From positions 1 through 32,454 of the forward strand of contig JANYGO010000265.1 in assembly GCA_025362325.1 (NCBI GenBank): DNA of 32,454 nt. Direction: 5' to 3'. Under the pieces are notes generated by a model. That model made no database searches and was not told where the DNA came from. It was given only the letters and a program-made list of their open reading frames with translations. Positions 1 to 8,494 of the stretch are shown one piece after another. The translations under genes were made by a program, and so were the position numbers. Origin of the DNA: Cyanobacteriota bacterium (GTDB lineage Bacteria > Cyanobacteriota > Cyanobacteriia > Cyanobacteriales > Microcoleaceae). Position 1 is the first letter of the stretch. Each line of letters begins with the position of its first letter.

Positions 1-212
1 ATATCTAGGTTTTCGATGATTGTAGAGGCGATCGTCCGTGGCGGCTTTCCTAACTTTTTCCCCAAACTCATCGCCGCGTTGCACTGAAAGTCCCCAAAGT
101 TGGGATTGCTGGCGGCGGCTAGCATCGGATCTGTACTTGAATAACTTTCGCCGAATGCAGCGGTGAATGCTTTTTCAAATCTTGCTTTTAACTGTTGGGC
201 GATCGAGTTCAT
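1..212 (-). CDS. argS: Arginyl-tRNA synthetase, N-terminal fragment (runs off left edge)
   Basis: Class I aminoacyl-tRNA synthetase that charges tRNA-Arg with arginine. Only the first 70 codons are in the window. They start MNSIAQQLKARFEKAF and contain the stretch SNPNFGDFQCNAAMSLGKKL, which matches the additional N-terminal (Add-1) domain typical of ArgS, where a NPKFGD-like motif precedes QCNAAM. The catalytic HIGH and KMSKS regions lie outside the window. The ATG at 212-210 is the natural start: it begins the recognisable domain, and a 250-base AT-rich gap separates it from the divergent small gene on the plus strand. Identification rests on by-eye recognition of this N-terminal domain. 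Confidence 0.88.
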   Translation of the reverse strand, partial: MNSIAQQLKARFEKAFTAAFGESYSSTDPMLAAASNPNFGDFQCNAAMSLGKKLGKPPRTIASTIIENLD

Positions 213-466
213 CTTTAATATTTTGATTGGATACTTGGTGTTTTTAACTTATGTATTTGTACTTAGCTTTTGCTGAATATGTGATTGAAATCACAGGCTA
301 AGGTAACTGAGGCTACATTTTATCACAATGCCGATCGCTTGACAAACCCAAAATTATCACATTCGATCGATGATGGCGATCGCTACATAATTTAATTAAA
401 TGACTTAGATTAAGGTATGTTAATATTTTTTTAATGCTCGCAAAAATTCTACGAAAGGAAGTAGTT

Positions 467-862
467 ATGTTATCTCAACCTGTTTTTGGCGATCGTTCTC
501 TGACCCAAGCCTTTTATCAAGCTGTAATCAATCGCTTCGATGACCCTCTGAGTCTTTCGACTCAAGCGCTATTACGAGAGTGCACCCTCGGTTTCGCCCC
601 TTGTCCCGAGGGAGTCAAAACCTTTTTCATCGTCGCGCCGAGTCTGGATGCAGCAGAGCAACTAATTGCAAAAATCAACAGTATTTTGGAGCGAGTTGCC
701 GAGCTCATGGCTGGAGTCGGACAAGTTGCTCTGTGCATCGTTCCCCCCGGTAGCGAGGCCGAGCAACCTGTAGATCTACAAGACTTAGAAAAAGTTCCCG
801 CCGATTGTCTCGCTTGCAAATTATTTACAATTATCTGTGCTGATGCTGCGAGCGATCGCTAA
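467..862 (+). CDS. Hypothetical small acidic protein, 131 aa
   Basis: I do not recognise a family. The reading frame is open from an ATG at 434, but the ATG at 467 is preferred because it has a strong Shine-Dalgarno sequence (AAAGGAAG at 454-461) six bases upstream, giving MLSQPVFGDRSLTQAF. The protein has no signal peptide or membrane segment. A helical middle part (about residues 60-85, ending in a valine/glycine-rich hydrophobic stretch) is followed by an acidic segment and a Cys-rich end, DCLACKLFTIICADAASDR, with a CxxC plus one more Cys. The gene stands alone: argS is divergent upstream and a 660-base repeat-rich gap follows. The composition and clean start suggest a real cytosolic protein. 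The CxxC could bind metal or be redox-active, but that is speculation. Confidence 0.7.
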   Translation: MLSQPVFGDRSLTQAFYQAVINRFDDPLSLSTQALLRECTLGFAPCPEGVKTFFIVAPSLDAAEQLIAKINSILERVAELMAGVGQVALCIVPPGSEAEQPVDLQDLEKVPADCLACKLFTIICADAASDR

Positions 863-1203
863 AATTGACACTTAGCAACCAGCAACTCGCTGTGCTGCGC
901 TAAACCTGTGTCTTTACTGGCGCGGGATAGATTGCTTATTAGTAAAAGTCGCTGGAATTCTCCAGCAAAGCGTGCAGGTAGTTCGATCGTTTGCCCGGTT
1001 GCACTCGCAATCGTTGGCAAGTGTTAAACAAGCAAGCAGAATACATAGGAAATGCCCGCTTGTGAGTCGATCTAATTTTTACCTGCTCGATCAAACAGTG
1101 TTGCATCTACTTTTTACCTCCCCAATCACCGCCACTAACAAGCCGCACTAACTCTCCTGGGTGTCTCGCTTCAAAACACAGCAGCAGGAATTAGGCGTTG
1201 ATT

Positions 1204-1245
1204 CAGTTGACAGTTGACAGTTGATAGTTGACAGTTGACAGTTGA
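1204..1245. repeat. Heptamer tandem repeat, (CAGTTGA)x6
   Basis: Six consecutive 7-base units, five CAGTTGA and one TAGTTGA, forming 42 bases. This is the classical short tandemly repeated repetitive (STRR) type known from filamentous cyanobacteria. Because the unit is 7 bases, it can shift any reading frame it enters. Confidence 0.9.
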
Positions 1246-1320
1246 CCGAAGGAAGAAGAAAGAGGGAAGTTCGGCAATGGATTTTGTAACGGATGTAACG
1301 GATTTAAAAGTTAGTAGTTA

Positions 1321-1382
1321 GTAGGGTGCGTCAGTTCCAAGTTTTGACACAATTCAAACAGATTGAAACTGACGCACCCTAC
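1321..1382. repeat. MITE-like hairpin, GTAGGGTGCGTCAG family, copy 1
   Basis: Perfect 16-bp inverted arms, GTAGGGTGCGTCAGTT (1321-1336) and its complement (1367-1382), enclose a 30-base AT-rich loop. A second copy with the same outer arms but an unrelated loop lies at 8350-8412, so this is a dispersed element and not a gene-specific terminator. Confidence 0.85.
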
Positions 1383-1522
1383 GGGGATATATAGCGCGAT
1401 CGCATCACAGGATCGGAGAATTTGTTAAAAATTTAAGTTGAAAATTTGAATTATTAAATTTTATGCCTAACATTGGCGATAAAATCTAAGATTGAAATTC
1501 TCCAATCTCAAATCAAGCCATC

Positions 1523-2914
1523 ATGGTAAAACTGACACCGAACCCCAGCTTTAGTTTAACGATTCGCGTTGCTCTGCCGAACCAGCCGGGAATGCTGGCT
1601 AGCGTCACCAGCGCGATCGCATCTGTAGGTGGCAATTTCGGCCAAATCGACTTAATCGAGCAAAGCCGCGCCACTACCATTCGCGATATCACCGTCGATG
1701 CTTACAGCATTGAACATAACGAAGAAATCGTCCAAGCAGTGAAAGCGCTACCGGATATCAAAGTGATCGATGTGTACGATCGCACTTTCGACTTGCACCG
1801 TGGTGGAAAAATCAGCGTAATTAGCAAAATTTCCCTCAAACGCCAATCCGATTTGGCAATGGCATACACCCCAGGAGTCGCCCGCATCTGTACTGCGATC
1901 GCCAATGACCCCCAACAAGTTTACAATCTGACAATCAAACAAAATACTGTTGCCATTGTTACCGACGGTAGCGCAGTTTTGGGACTGGGAAACCTCGGCC
2001 CAGCCGCCGCACTGCCAGTCATGGAAGGCAAAGCCATGCTATTTAAAGAATTTGCCGCAATTGACGCCTTTCCTATCTGTTTGGACACGCAAGATACCGA
2101 GGAAATTATTCGCACCGTGCAGAATATCGCCCCGGTTTTTGGTGGCGTTAACCTGGAAGATATTTCTTCTCCCCGTTGCTTTGAAATCGAAGCCAGATTG
2201 CGGGCAACCTTAGATATTCCAATTTTTCATGACGATCAACATGGCACGGCGATTGTTAGTTTGGCAGCATTAATTAATGCCTTAAAAATCGTCAAAAAAA
2301 CGATCGCAGAAGTGTGTATCGTAATTAACGGAGCTGGTGCGGCCGGAATCGCGATCGCCCGTTTGTTGCGCAAAGCAGGTGCCGAAAACATCATCATGTG
2401 CGACTCCAAAGGTGTTCTCTCCAAAGACCGCACGGATATGAACCCAGAAAAACTAGAATTTGCTGTGGATTCGGGCGGTACTTTGGAAGATGCGATGGCC
2501 GGTGCTGATGTATTTTTAGGTGTCAGTGCGCCCGGGGTGGTCACTCGCTCTATGGTGCGATCGATGGCCGAGAATCCGATCGTGTTTGCAATGGCAAATC
2601 CCATTCCTGAAATTCAGCCAGAATTAATTATGGAGGATGCGGCGATCATTGCCACCGGACGCAGCGATTACCCGAATCAAATTAACAATGTTTTGGCGTT
2701 TCCGGGGATATTTCGAGGTGCTTTGGACTGCAAAGCTCGCACGATTACCACAAGTATGTATTTGGGTGCAGCTTATGCGATCGCCTCTTTAGTCAGCCCT
2801 TCTCAGCTTGACAAAGAACACATTATACCATCTGTTTTTGACGAAAGAGTTGCCATTGCTGTCGCCGGTGCCGTGCAGTTGGCGGCCCGAGCCGAAGGTA
2901 TCGCCCGCGACTAA
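1523..2914 (+). CDS. NAD(P)-dependent malic enzyme with N-terminal ACT domain, 463 aa
   Basis: Catalyses oxidative decarboxylation of malate to pyruvate and CO2 with reduction of NAD(P). Residues about 9-90 form an ACT domain (SLTIRVALPNQPGMLASVTSAIA), a small-molecule-binding regulatory module that probably gives allosteric control. The malic enzyme core follows. Tyr in MAYTPGVARIC and Lys in VMEGKAMLFKEFAAIDAF are the expected catalytic pair. Acidic residues in GGVNLEDISSP and IFHDDQHGTAIV are metal/substrate ligands, and INGAGAAGIAIARLL is the Rossmann GxGxxG loop followed by an acidic residue (MCDSKG), which suggests NAD preference. The length fits the short bacterial form plus ACT. The start ATG sits just before the ACT domain. 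The gene appears monocistronic and is followed by a strong hairpin at 3006-3033. Confidence 0.95.
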   Translation: MVKLTPNPSFSLTIRVALPNQPGMLASVTSAIASVGGNFGQIDLIEQSRATTIRDITVDAYSIEHNEEIVQAVKALPDIKVIDVYDRTFDLHRGGKISVISKISLKRQSDLAMAYTPGVARICTAIANDPQQVYNLTIKQNTVAIVTDGSAVLGLGNLGPAAALPVMEGKAMLFKEFAAIDAFPICLDTQDTEEIIRTVQNIAPVFGGVNLEDISSPRCFEIEARLRATLDIPIFHDDQHGTAIVSLAALINALKIVKKTIAEVCIVINGAGAAGIAIARLLRKAGAENIIMCDSKGVLSKDRTDMNPEKLEFAVDSGGTLEDAMAGADVFLGVSAPGVVTRSMVRSMAENPIVFAMANPIPEIQPELIMEDAAIIATGRSDYPNQINNVLAFPGIFRGALDCKARTITTSMYLGAAYAIASLVSPSQLDKEHIIPSVFDERVAIAVAGAVQLAARAEGIARD

Positions 2915-3005
2915 TTGCAGGAAGTTCGGCAACGGATTTTATAACGGATTTAACGGATGTAACGGATAGAGGGAAGTTCAGCAACGAGGAATGTACGGGA
3001 TAGAT

Positions 3006-3033
3006 GGAAGTTCGGCAACGATGCCGAACTTCC
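3006..3033. terminator. Hairpin downstream of malic enzyme (GGAAGTTCGGCA palindrome)
   Basis: Perfect 12-bp arms, GGAAGTTCGGCA (3006-3017) and its complement (3022-3033), with a 4-base loop. The position 92 bases past the malic enzyme stop suits a transcription end, but there is no long T-tract. Single-arm copies of the same motif occur at about 2923, 2983, 1266 and, inverted, 30500, so it is also a dispersed repeat family. Confidence 0.55.
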
Positions 3034-3109
3034 TTACTGAGTGATAAAAGTCACAGCAATAAACAAGATAAAAAGATATAATTAAATAACCCAAGTCCAG
3101 CTAGGTCAG

Positions 3110-6100
3110 ATGCAAAGCCAGTTAAGAAAAGCCAAGCCCGATCGCTGCAACAGCAAATTGTTACAACTGTGTCCGATCGGGCTGGCATTGTGCCGGACAG
3201 ACGGGACTTTTCTAGACATCAATCCAGCTTTTGCAAACATTATCGGCTACACAGTTGCAGAAACTCTCAACCTCAACTACTGGGAAATTCTGCAAACAGA
3301 TTGCGCTGGTAGAGAAAAATATTTAGAAATTCCAGAAAAAAATAGCTGTACTAGCCCGTGCGAAGCAGCATACAAACATAAAAACAACCATTTCGTATCC
3401 GTGCGAGTTTCCGACTGGGCAATTGAAACTGATGGAGAATGCGTGATTTGGCTGAGTGCTGAAAAGATTTTAAATCATCGGGATGAAAACAGTCAGCCAC
3501 GGGAATCAGCGCCACCGCACTGCAATTCAGATCTACAAAAAATGCGGTCAAACCAGACTGTCGAACTGATAAAAACTCAGGAAATACTCCAAGAAAAAAT
3601 CGCCGAACTCGAACTTTCAAAATCGCAACTGCAACTGCAAAATCAGATTATAGACCAAATTCGCGAGGTCGTAATTTGCACGGATGCGAACGGCTCAATC
3701 ACCAGTTGGAATAAAGCTGCTCAAAGGCTTTACGGCTACGAAAAAAGTGAAGTTGTAGGTCAATATATTAGTCTAATATATCCGCCGGAACAGCGGGAAT
3801 TAGTATTAAAATTAGTGGCAAAACCGCTAGGAGAAACAGGCGAGTGCGAACTAGAAATTACAATGCAGCGCAAGTCTGGAGAAGACTTCTACTCGCACTT
3901 ATCAATTTCTCTGGTTAAAGATGTTGGTGGCGAAGTTTTTGGGAGTGTGGGCTGCATCAGGGATATTAGCGATCGCAAAGATTTAGAACAAGAGTTAGCA
4001 CAGAAACAAGCACTATTTGATGCTTTTTTGCAGGATGCACCGGCAGGACTTTGCATTTTGGACTCCCAACTGCGTTACGTGCAAATTAATCAATTTCTAG
4101 CAGACATAAATTGCTTTAGTCCAGCCGAACACATCGGCAAGACTATACGCGAAATATTGCCCGAGCTCGCTCCAATGGTAGAGCCTTTGTATGAACAAAT
4201 ATTCAGAACGAAGGAACCCCTAATTAACATCGAGATGAGCGCTGAAAATCTAAGAAAGCCCGGAGTTGTCCGACACCTTACAGGCTCTTATTTTCCTCTG
4301 CTAGACAAAGACGGTGAGGCGATCGGCATCGGTGCAGTGGCGATTGACATTAGCGATCGCAAACTTGCAGAAGCAGCACTGCAAAAAAGTGAACAGCTTT
4401 ACCGCACGATGGCAAGCAACATTCCTAACGGTGCGGTGATGCTGTTCGATCGCGAAATGCGCTACACCCTGGTAGAAGGTACAGAATTAGCAGCCGTGGG
4501 GCTTTCTAAAGAGTTGATGGAAGGCAAGACAATCTGGGAAGTATTCGAGCCAGATTTTTGCGCTGCTGTCGAGCCAAATTATCTGGCGGCACTCGCAGGA
4601 GAAACAGTTGTTACAGAATTTACTTACCGCGATCGCATTTACCTTGCCCATACTTTGCCAGTCAGAAACGAACGGCAAGAAATCACCGGCGGATTGCTAA
4701 TGACTCAGAACATTACCGCTCGCCAATTAGCAGAAGAAGCTCTCAAGGAAAGCGAGGAAAAATACCGGTGCATTGTCGAGACAGCCGATGAAGGCATTTG
4801 GATGATCGATGCGGATGGTAAAACTACTTTTGTCAACCAAAAAATGGCCGATATGCTCGGTTGCACCGCAGAGGAAACGATCGGAGAGTCAGTATTTTCT
4901 TTCATGGATGCAGAAGGCGTGGCGATCGCCCAAGCCAATATTAACCGCCACCGTCAAGGAATTAGCGAACAGCTAGATTTTAAGTTCCTGCGCCGAGATG
5001 GCAGCGAGTTGTGGACGATGGTTTCTACTAATCCCTTGCTAGACAAAGAAGGGCGCTATATCGGCTCTTTGGCAATGGTTGCCGACATTACAGATCGCAA
5101 ACAAACAGAAGCCGCCTTGCAACAGTCGGAAGCCAAATTTCGATTACTTTACGAATTAACCAGCTTGGCTGTTTTAATGTTAGATGAAAACGGTATCCGC
5201 CATGTCAATAACGCCACCATAGAACTATTTGGAGCCACTAGCCAAGGGCAGTTGGTCGGCAAGAATCCAGGCGAATTGTCGCCGCCTTTCCAACCCAGTG
5301 GCAGAGACTCTTTGACCCAGGCTAAGGAAATGATAGCGATCGCCTTTGAACGCGGCCATAACCGTTTTGATTGGCTGCACCAGCGCTTAGACGGTACGGA
5401 TTTTCCGGCAGAAGTCGTGCTGACAATCATCCAAGTTGGAAATGAAAGCGTTATTCAAGCAGTTGTCCAAGATTTAACCGATCGCAAACTTGCAGAAGCA
5501 ATATTAGTGCGATCGGAACAAGCCCTCAGACAGCAAGCTCAGAGAGAACAACTGCTAAATCAAATTGCAAACCAAATCCGCAATTCTTTAGATTTAGACA
5601 CAATTTTAGAAACCGCCGTTCAAGAAATTCGCAATCTGATGCAGCTAGATTGGTGCGTCTTCATTTGGTATCGGCCAAATAGCCAGCATCCTATGTGGGA
5701 TACAGTCTGCGAAGCGAAAAATCCAGCTTTACCAAGTTTAATTGGTTCTTATGCGGTTGAGGAGCAATCTAGCCCTATGGTGCAGCAGATTTTGCGGCTG
5801 GAAATCCTGCGATTAGATGATGTCGGCAGTCTAGGCGACTTAGAAGTGCGCCAGATTTACCAGGCTTTTGGAATTAATTCTGTACTGTCGCTGCCAGTTC
5901 AAACTACTTCAGGCGATATTGGGGTGATTTGCTGCTATCAGGCTGCTGAAGCCCGAAATTGGAGCGATTCGGAAGTGGAATTGATGCAAGCGGTAGCGGC
6001 TCAAATTGCGATCGCGATCGACCACGCCGAACTGTACGATCGAACCCGCACAGCGGCCCGATTAGCTCAAGCTCAAACTCAACAGCTAGAACAAACTTTG

Positions 6101-6952
6101 CACCAACTCCAGCGCACCCAAACTCAATTAATTCAAAGTGAAAAAATGTCTAGTTTGGGACAGTTAGTCGCAGGTGTCGCCCACGAAATTAACAACCCGG
6201 TTAATTTTATCTACGGCAATCTCAGCTACACCAGCGAATACACAGAAAATTTGCTAAAAATCCTGCAACTTTACCAGCAGGAATACCCGCAGCCTAGCGC
6301 CATAATTTTAGATGCAAGAGAAGACTTTGAAATTGATTATCTTGTTGAAGATTTACCGAAAATTTTAGCATCTATGAAAGTCGGAGCCGATCGCATCCGC
6401 GACATAGTTTTGAGCCTGCGGACTTTCTCAAGACTTGACGAAGCCGAAATGAAACAAGTGGACATTCACGAAGGCATCGAAAGTACGCTAATGATTTTGC
6501 AAAACCGCCTGAAAAACAAACTCGACCGCCCGCCAATTAATATTATTAAAGAATACGGTAACTTGCCTTTAGTGGAATGTTATCCCGGTCAGTTAAATCA
6601 AGTATTTATGAATTTGTTGACCAATGCGATCGACGCCGTGGAAATGGAGATGAATAAACCCGATCGCACGGCAAAAAATCTGGCAATTACAATTCGCACC
6701 GAAGTAACCGATAATAACTGCGTGGCGATGCGGATAGCTGACAGCGGCCCAGGGATGACCGAAGACGTAAAACGGCGCTTGTTCGACCCATTTTTTACCA
6801 CAAAACCCATCGGCAAAGGCACAGGCTTAGGATTGGCAATTTCGCATTCTATTATCGTAGAAAAACACGGCGGCGAGCTTGACTGCAATTCTGTATTAGG
6901 AGAAGGTTCCGAATTTGCGATCGAGATTCCGCTGCGGCAAAAAAGAAATTAA
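3110..6952 (+). CDS. Orphan multi-PAS/GAF sensor histidine kinase, 1280 aa
   Basis: Cytosolic two-component sensor kinase with no membrane segment. By eye the order is: PAS (about 22-110), coiled coil (145-180), then five more PAS modules (about 180-290, 300-420, 430-540, 548-668, 672-795), most ending in the ISDRK/ITDRK linker typical of PAS-PAC junctions. A GAF domain follows (820-985), then a coiled coil (LEQTLHQLQRTQTQL), the dimerisation/phosphoacceptor helix with His1025 in AGVAHEINNP, and a HATPase with N-box (MNLLTNAIDAVE), DSGPGM, FDPFF and GKGTGLGLAI boxes. No receiver or HPt domain is attached and no response regulator is nearby, so the partner is unknown. The last ~280 residues are closely similar to the kinase at 13450-16956. 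PAS/GAF stacks often bind haem, flavin or bilin, but no diagnostic chromophore Cys motif was seen. Start ATG at 3110 has only a weak AGG upstream. Confidence 0.95.
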   Translation: MQSQLRKAKPDRCNSKLLQLCPIGLALCRTDGTFLDINPAFANIIGYTVAETLNLNYWEILQTDCAGREKYLEIPEKNSCTSPCEAAYKHKNNHFVSVRVSDWAIETDGECVIWLSAEKILNHRDENSQPRESAPPHCNSDLQKMRSNQTVELIKTQEILQEKIAELELSKSQLQLQNQIIDQIREVVICTDANGSITSWNKAAQRLYGYEKSEVVGQYISLIYPPEQRELVLKLVAKPLGETGECELEITMQRKSGEDFYSHLSISLVKDVGGEVFGSVGCIRDISDRKDLEQELAQKQALFDAFLQDAPAGLCILDSQLRYVQINQFLADINCFSPAEHIGKTIREILPELAPMVEPLYEQIFRTKEPLINIEMSAENLRKPGVVRHLTGSYFPLLDKDGEAIGIGAVAIDISDRKLAEAALQKSEQLYRTMASNIPNGAVMLFDREMRYTLVEGTELAAVGLSKELMEGKTIWEVFEPDFCAAVEPNYLAALAGETVVTEFTYRDRIYLAHTLPVRNERQEITGGLLMTQNITARQLAEEALKESEEKYRCIVETADEGIWMIDADGKTTFVNQKMADMLGCTAEETIGESVFSFMDAEGVAIAQANINRHRQGISEQLDFKFLRRDGSELWTMVSTNPLLDKEGRYIGSLAMVADITDRKQTEAALQQSEAKFRLLYELTSLAVLMLDENGIRHVNNATIELFGATSQGQLVGKNPGELSPPFQPSGRDSLTQAKEMIAIAFERGHNRFDWLHQRLDGTDFPAEVVLTIIQVGNESVIQAVVQDLTDRKLAEAILVRSEQALRQQAQREQLLNQIANQIRNSLDLDTILETAVQEIRNLMQLDWCVFIWYRPNSQHPMWDTVCEAKNPALPSLIGSYAVEEQSSPMVQQILRLEILRLDDVGSLGDLEVRQIYQAFGINSVLSLPVQTTSGDIGVICCYQAAEARNWSDSEVELMQAVAAQIAIAIDHAELYDRTRTAARLAQAQTQQLEQTLHQLQRTQTQLIQSEKMSSLGQLVAGVAHEINNPVNFIYGNLSYTSEYTENLLKILQLYQQEYPQPSAIILDAREDFEIDYLVEDLPKILASMKVGADRIRDIVLSLRTFSRLDEAEMKQVDIHEGIESTLMILQNRLKNKLDRPPINIIKEYGNLPLVECYPGQLNQVFMNLLTNAIDAVEMEMNKPDRTAKNLAITIRTEVTDNNCVAMRIADSGPGMTEDVKRRLFDPFFTTKPIGKGTGLGLAISHSIIVEKHGGELDCNSVLGEGSEFAIEIPLRQKRN

Positions 6953-6957
6953 CGAGT

Positions 6958-7111
6958 TATATCAAATCCGTTTGCATCGGAATGATATAAACGGAGAATA
7001 TGGAGAATATGGAGGAGACTGCACGTGCCGTGTCCCTACTGCGATCAATTGTAGGGACACGGCACGTGCAGTCTCCTCGCTTGTCATTCCGGCGCAGCCG
7101 GAATTGATATA
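6958..7111. mobile_element. MITE-like element with 28-bp perfect inner hairpin
   Basis: Outer imperfect inverted ends TATATCAAATCCG (6958-6970) and CCGGAATTGATATA (7098-7111) bracket a very strong inner palindrome. Arms of 28 bp at 7012-7039 and 7051-7078 (starting GAGGAGACTGCACGTGCC) match perfectly around an 11-base loop. There is no coding capacity. It lies between the stops of two convergent genes, where it may also end transcription from both sides. Confidence 0.75.
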
Positions 7112-7155
7112 GCTAAAACAATTAATTTTATTGTATTTACCTTCTTCCTTCTTCC

Positions 7156-7638
7156 TTATTTTATAACTTTTTTGTAAACCCGATCGCACCTTAGCGTCTC
7201 CACACCCGTTGTCGGCAGATAGCCGTTATTTTCATACATTTTCACAGCTTCTTTGAGAACGCTAGCAGTTTCTATCCAGATTTCATCAAAGCCGCGAGTG
7301 ATAATTGTACTTTCCAATTCTTGCAGTAAAAATTTCCCCAAACCTTGTCCCCTAGCTGCTGGCAAAATATACATTTTGCGAATTTCCACAGCATTCTTGC
7401 CGCGCTCAATGGGATAGTAACCCGCCGTACCGACTATTTGATCCTGCCGTTCAACTACCCAAAATTCCCCGCCTTTATTGTGATAGTGCAGTTCTACATC
7501 ATAAACATCTCGATCTGCCCCGTGAGGTTCACATTTTAAACCGTACTCTGCTAAAACATCCCGAATTAAATGGAAAGCCTCAGCGCGATCGCGCGTTTCC
7601 CAGGAACGAATGAAAAAATCCAGATGTTGGGTTTTCAT
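7156..7638 (-). CDS. GNAT-family N-acetyltransferase, 160 aa
   Basis: Transfers an acetyl group from acetyl-CoA to an unknown amine. The acetyl-CoA-binding motif A is clear: VEIRKMYILPAARGQGLGKFLLQEL, with the pyrophosphate loop RGQGLG at about residues 105-110. Motif B (ASVLKEAVKMYENNGY) closes the fold. The length is typical of single-domain GNATs. The ATG at 7638 (MKTQHLDFFIRSW) is preferred over an in-frame TTG four codons upstream; neither has a clear ribosome site. It is co-oriented with miaE 92 bases upstream and may be transcribed with it. The substrate cannot be told from the sequence. Confidence 0.9.
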   Translation of the reverse strand: MKTQHLDFFIRSWETRDRAEAFHLIRDVLAEYGLKCEPHGADRDVYDVELHYHNKGGEFWVVERQDQIVGTAGYYPIERGKNAVEIRKMYILPAARGQGLGKFLLQELESTIITRGFDEIWIETASVLKEAVKMYENNGYLPTTGVETLRCDRVYKKVIK

Positions 7639-7730
7639 GGGTTGTTGCAACTTATATTATTTTTTCGACTTTAGCAACCGTAAAATTACTGATTTTCTCG
7701 CATTTGACAGTCGTTAAATGCACCCAACTT

Positions 7731-8321
7731 TTAACTGTGAATTCTCGGTTCAGGATAAAGAGTTGCCAGCAACTCACTTTCTACCAATGATAATTCCTCC
7801 AGTCGCTCAATCACAAGAGCGCGATCGAAATAAGTTGTTGCCAAAATCCAATATACCCCGTAATGGCGGGCTTCCGAAGCCATCAAACTGCGGTAAAACT
7901 TAGCTAATTCCGCATCAGGACAATGCTCGCCCAGCAGCCCCAGCCGTTCGTGACTCCGCGCTTCAATCAAACCAGAAACCAACAAAGAATCCAAAAGTCT
8001 CTCCGGTTCCTGCCTGCGAATGTGGGCGGACAAACCGGCACCGTAGGGAGGCGCCGCCAAAGGGCCCAAAGCGATGCCGCGCTCTTCCAACCGCTGGTTG
8101 ACTTGCTCGAAATGCTCTAATTCTTCGCGGGCGATGGCGGTTAGCATCCTCACCAATTTTTCCCGTGCTGGGTAGCGAAACATTAAATTCAACGCTACTC
8201 CCGCCGCTTTCCGCTCGCAGTGGGAATGATCTAATAAGATGGTATCAAAATGGGCGATCGCCTGTTCGACCCAAGCTTCCGAAGTCGGCTGTTTCAAAAA
8301 CTTAATAGTTGGTAGTGTCAT
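7731..8321 (-). CDS. miaE: tRNA 2-methylthio-N6-isopentenyladenosine-37 hydroxylase, 196 aa
   Basis: Non-haem di-iron monooxygenase that hydroxylates the isopentenyl group of ms2i6A at position 37 of tRNAs reading UNN codons. The protein is an all-helical ferritin-like bundle with the expected ligand series: Glu36 (HCERKAA), Glu67/His70 (EELEHFEQ), Glu120 (IEARSHERL) and Glu150/His153 (SEARHYG). The length of 196 residues is normal. The start codon lies inside a TAGTCAT-type heptamer array, so the 5' leader consists of repeat DNA with no recognisable Shine-Dalgarno site, yet no later Met fits the family's N-terminus. The gene is followed by the GNAT gene on the same strand. Confidence 0.93.
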   Translation of the reverse strand: MTLPTIKFLKQPTSEAWVEQAIAHFDTILLDHSHCERKAAGVALNLMFRYPAREKLVRMLTAIAREELEHFEQVNQRLEERGIALGPLAAPPYGAGLSAHIRRQEPERLLDSLLVSGLIEARSHERLGLLGEHCPDAELAKFYRSLMASEARHYGVYWILATTYFDRALVIERLEELSLVESELLATLYPEPRIHS

Positions 8322-8344
8322 TAGTCATTAGTCATTAATCATTA
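8317..8344. repeat. Heptamer array (GTCATTA)x4 at the miaE start
   Basis: Four consecutive units, three GTCATTA and one ATCATTA. The complement of the first unit supplies the ATG of miaE (8321-8319). The same heptamer recurs at 12822-12902 and 16942-16976. Confidence 0.88.
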
Positions 8345-8349
8345 GTATT

Positions 8350-8412
8350 GTAGGGTGCGTCAGGTGAGAATGTTTAGTCACATTGATGATGATTTCGCCT
8401 GACGCACCCTAC
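8350..8412. repeat. MITE-like hairpin, GTAGGGTGCGTCAG family, copy 2
   Basis: Arms GTAGGGTGCGTCAGG (8350-8364) and its perfect complement (8398-8412) enclose a 33-base loop. The outer 14 bases equal those of the element at 1321-1382. It sits between miaE and the glycosyltransferase stop codon, directly next to a heptamer array. Confidence 0.85.
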
Positions 8413-8494
8413 TGCTGATGAGAGATGCGGACTGAAGTGCTCACTACAAACCTATTTAATCGCAGTCATTCCAGCGGAAATCATAACTATGTAT

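Larger units (their letters stand above)
863..1522. other. 660-base repeat-rich intergenic region
   Basis: No convincing gene. The stretch holds a heptamer tandem array (1204-1245), a purine-rich stretch with GTAACGGAT-type motifs (about 1245-1310) that recur after the malic enzyme gene, and a hairpin element with 16-bp arms (1321-1382). The last 130 bases are AT-rich and presumably carry the malic enzyme promoter, but I cannot place -10/-35 boxes with confidence. Confidence 0.6.
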
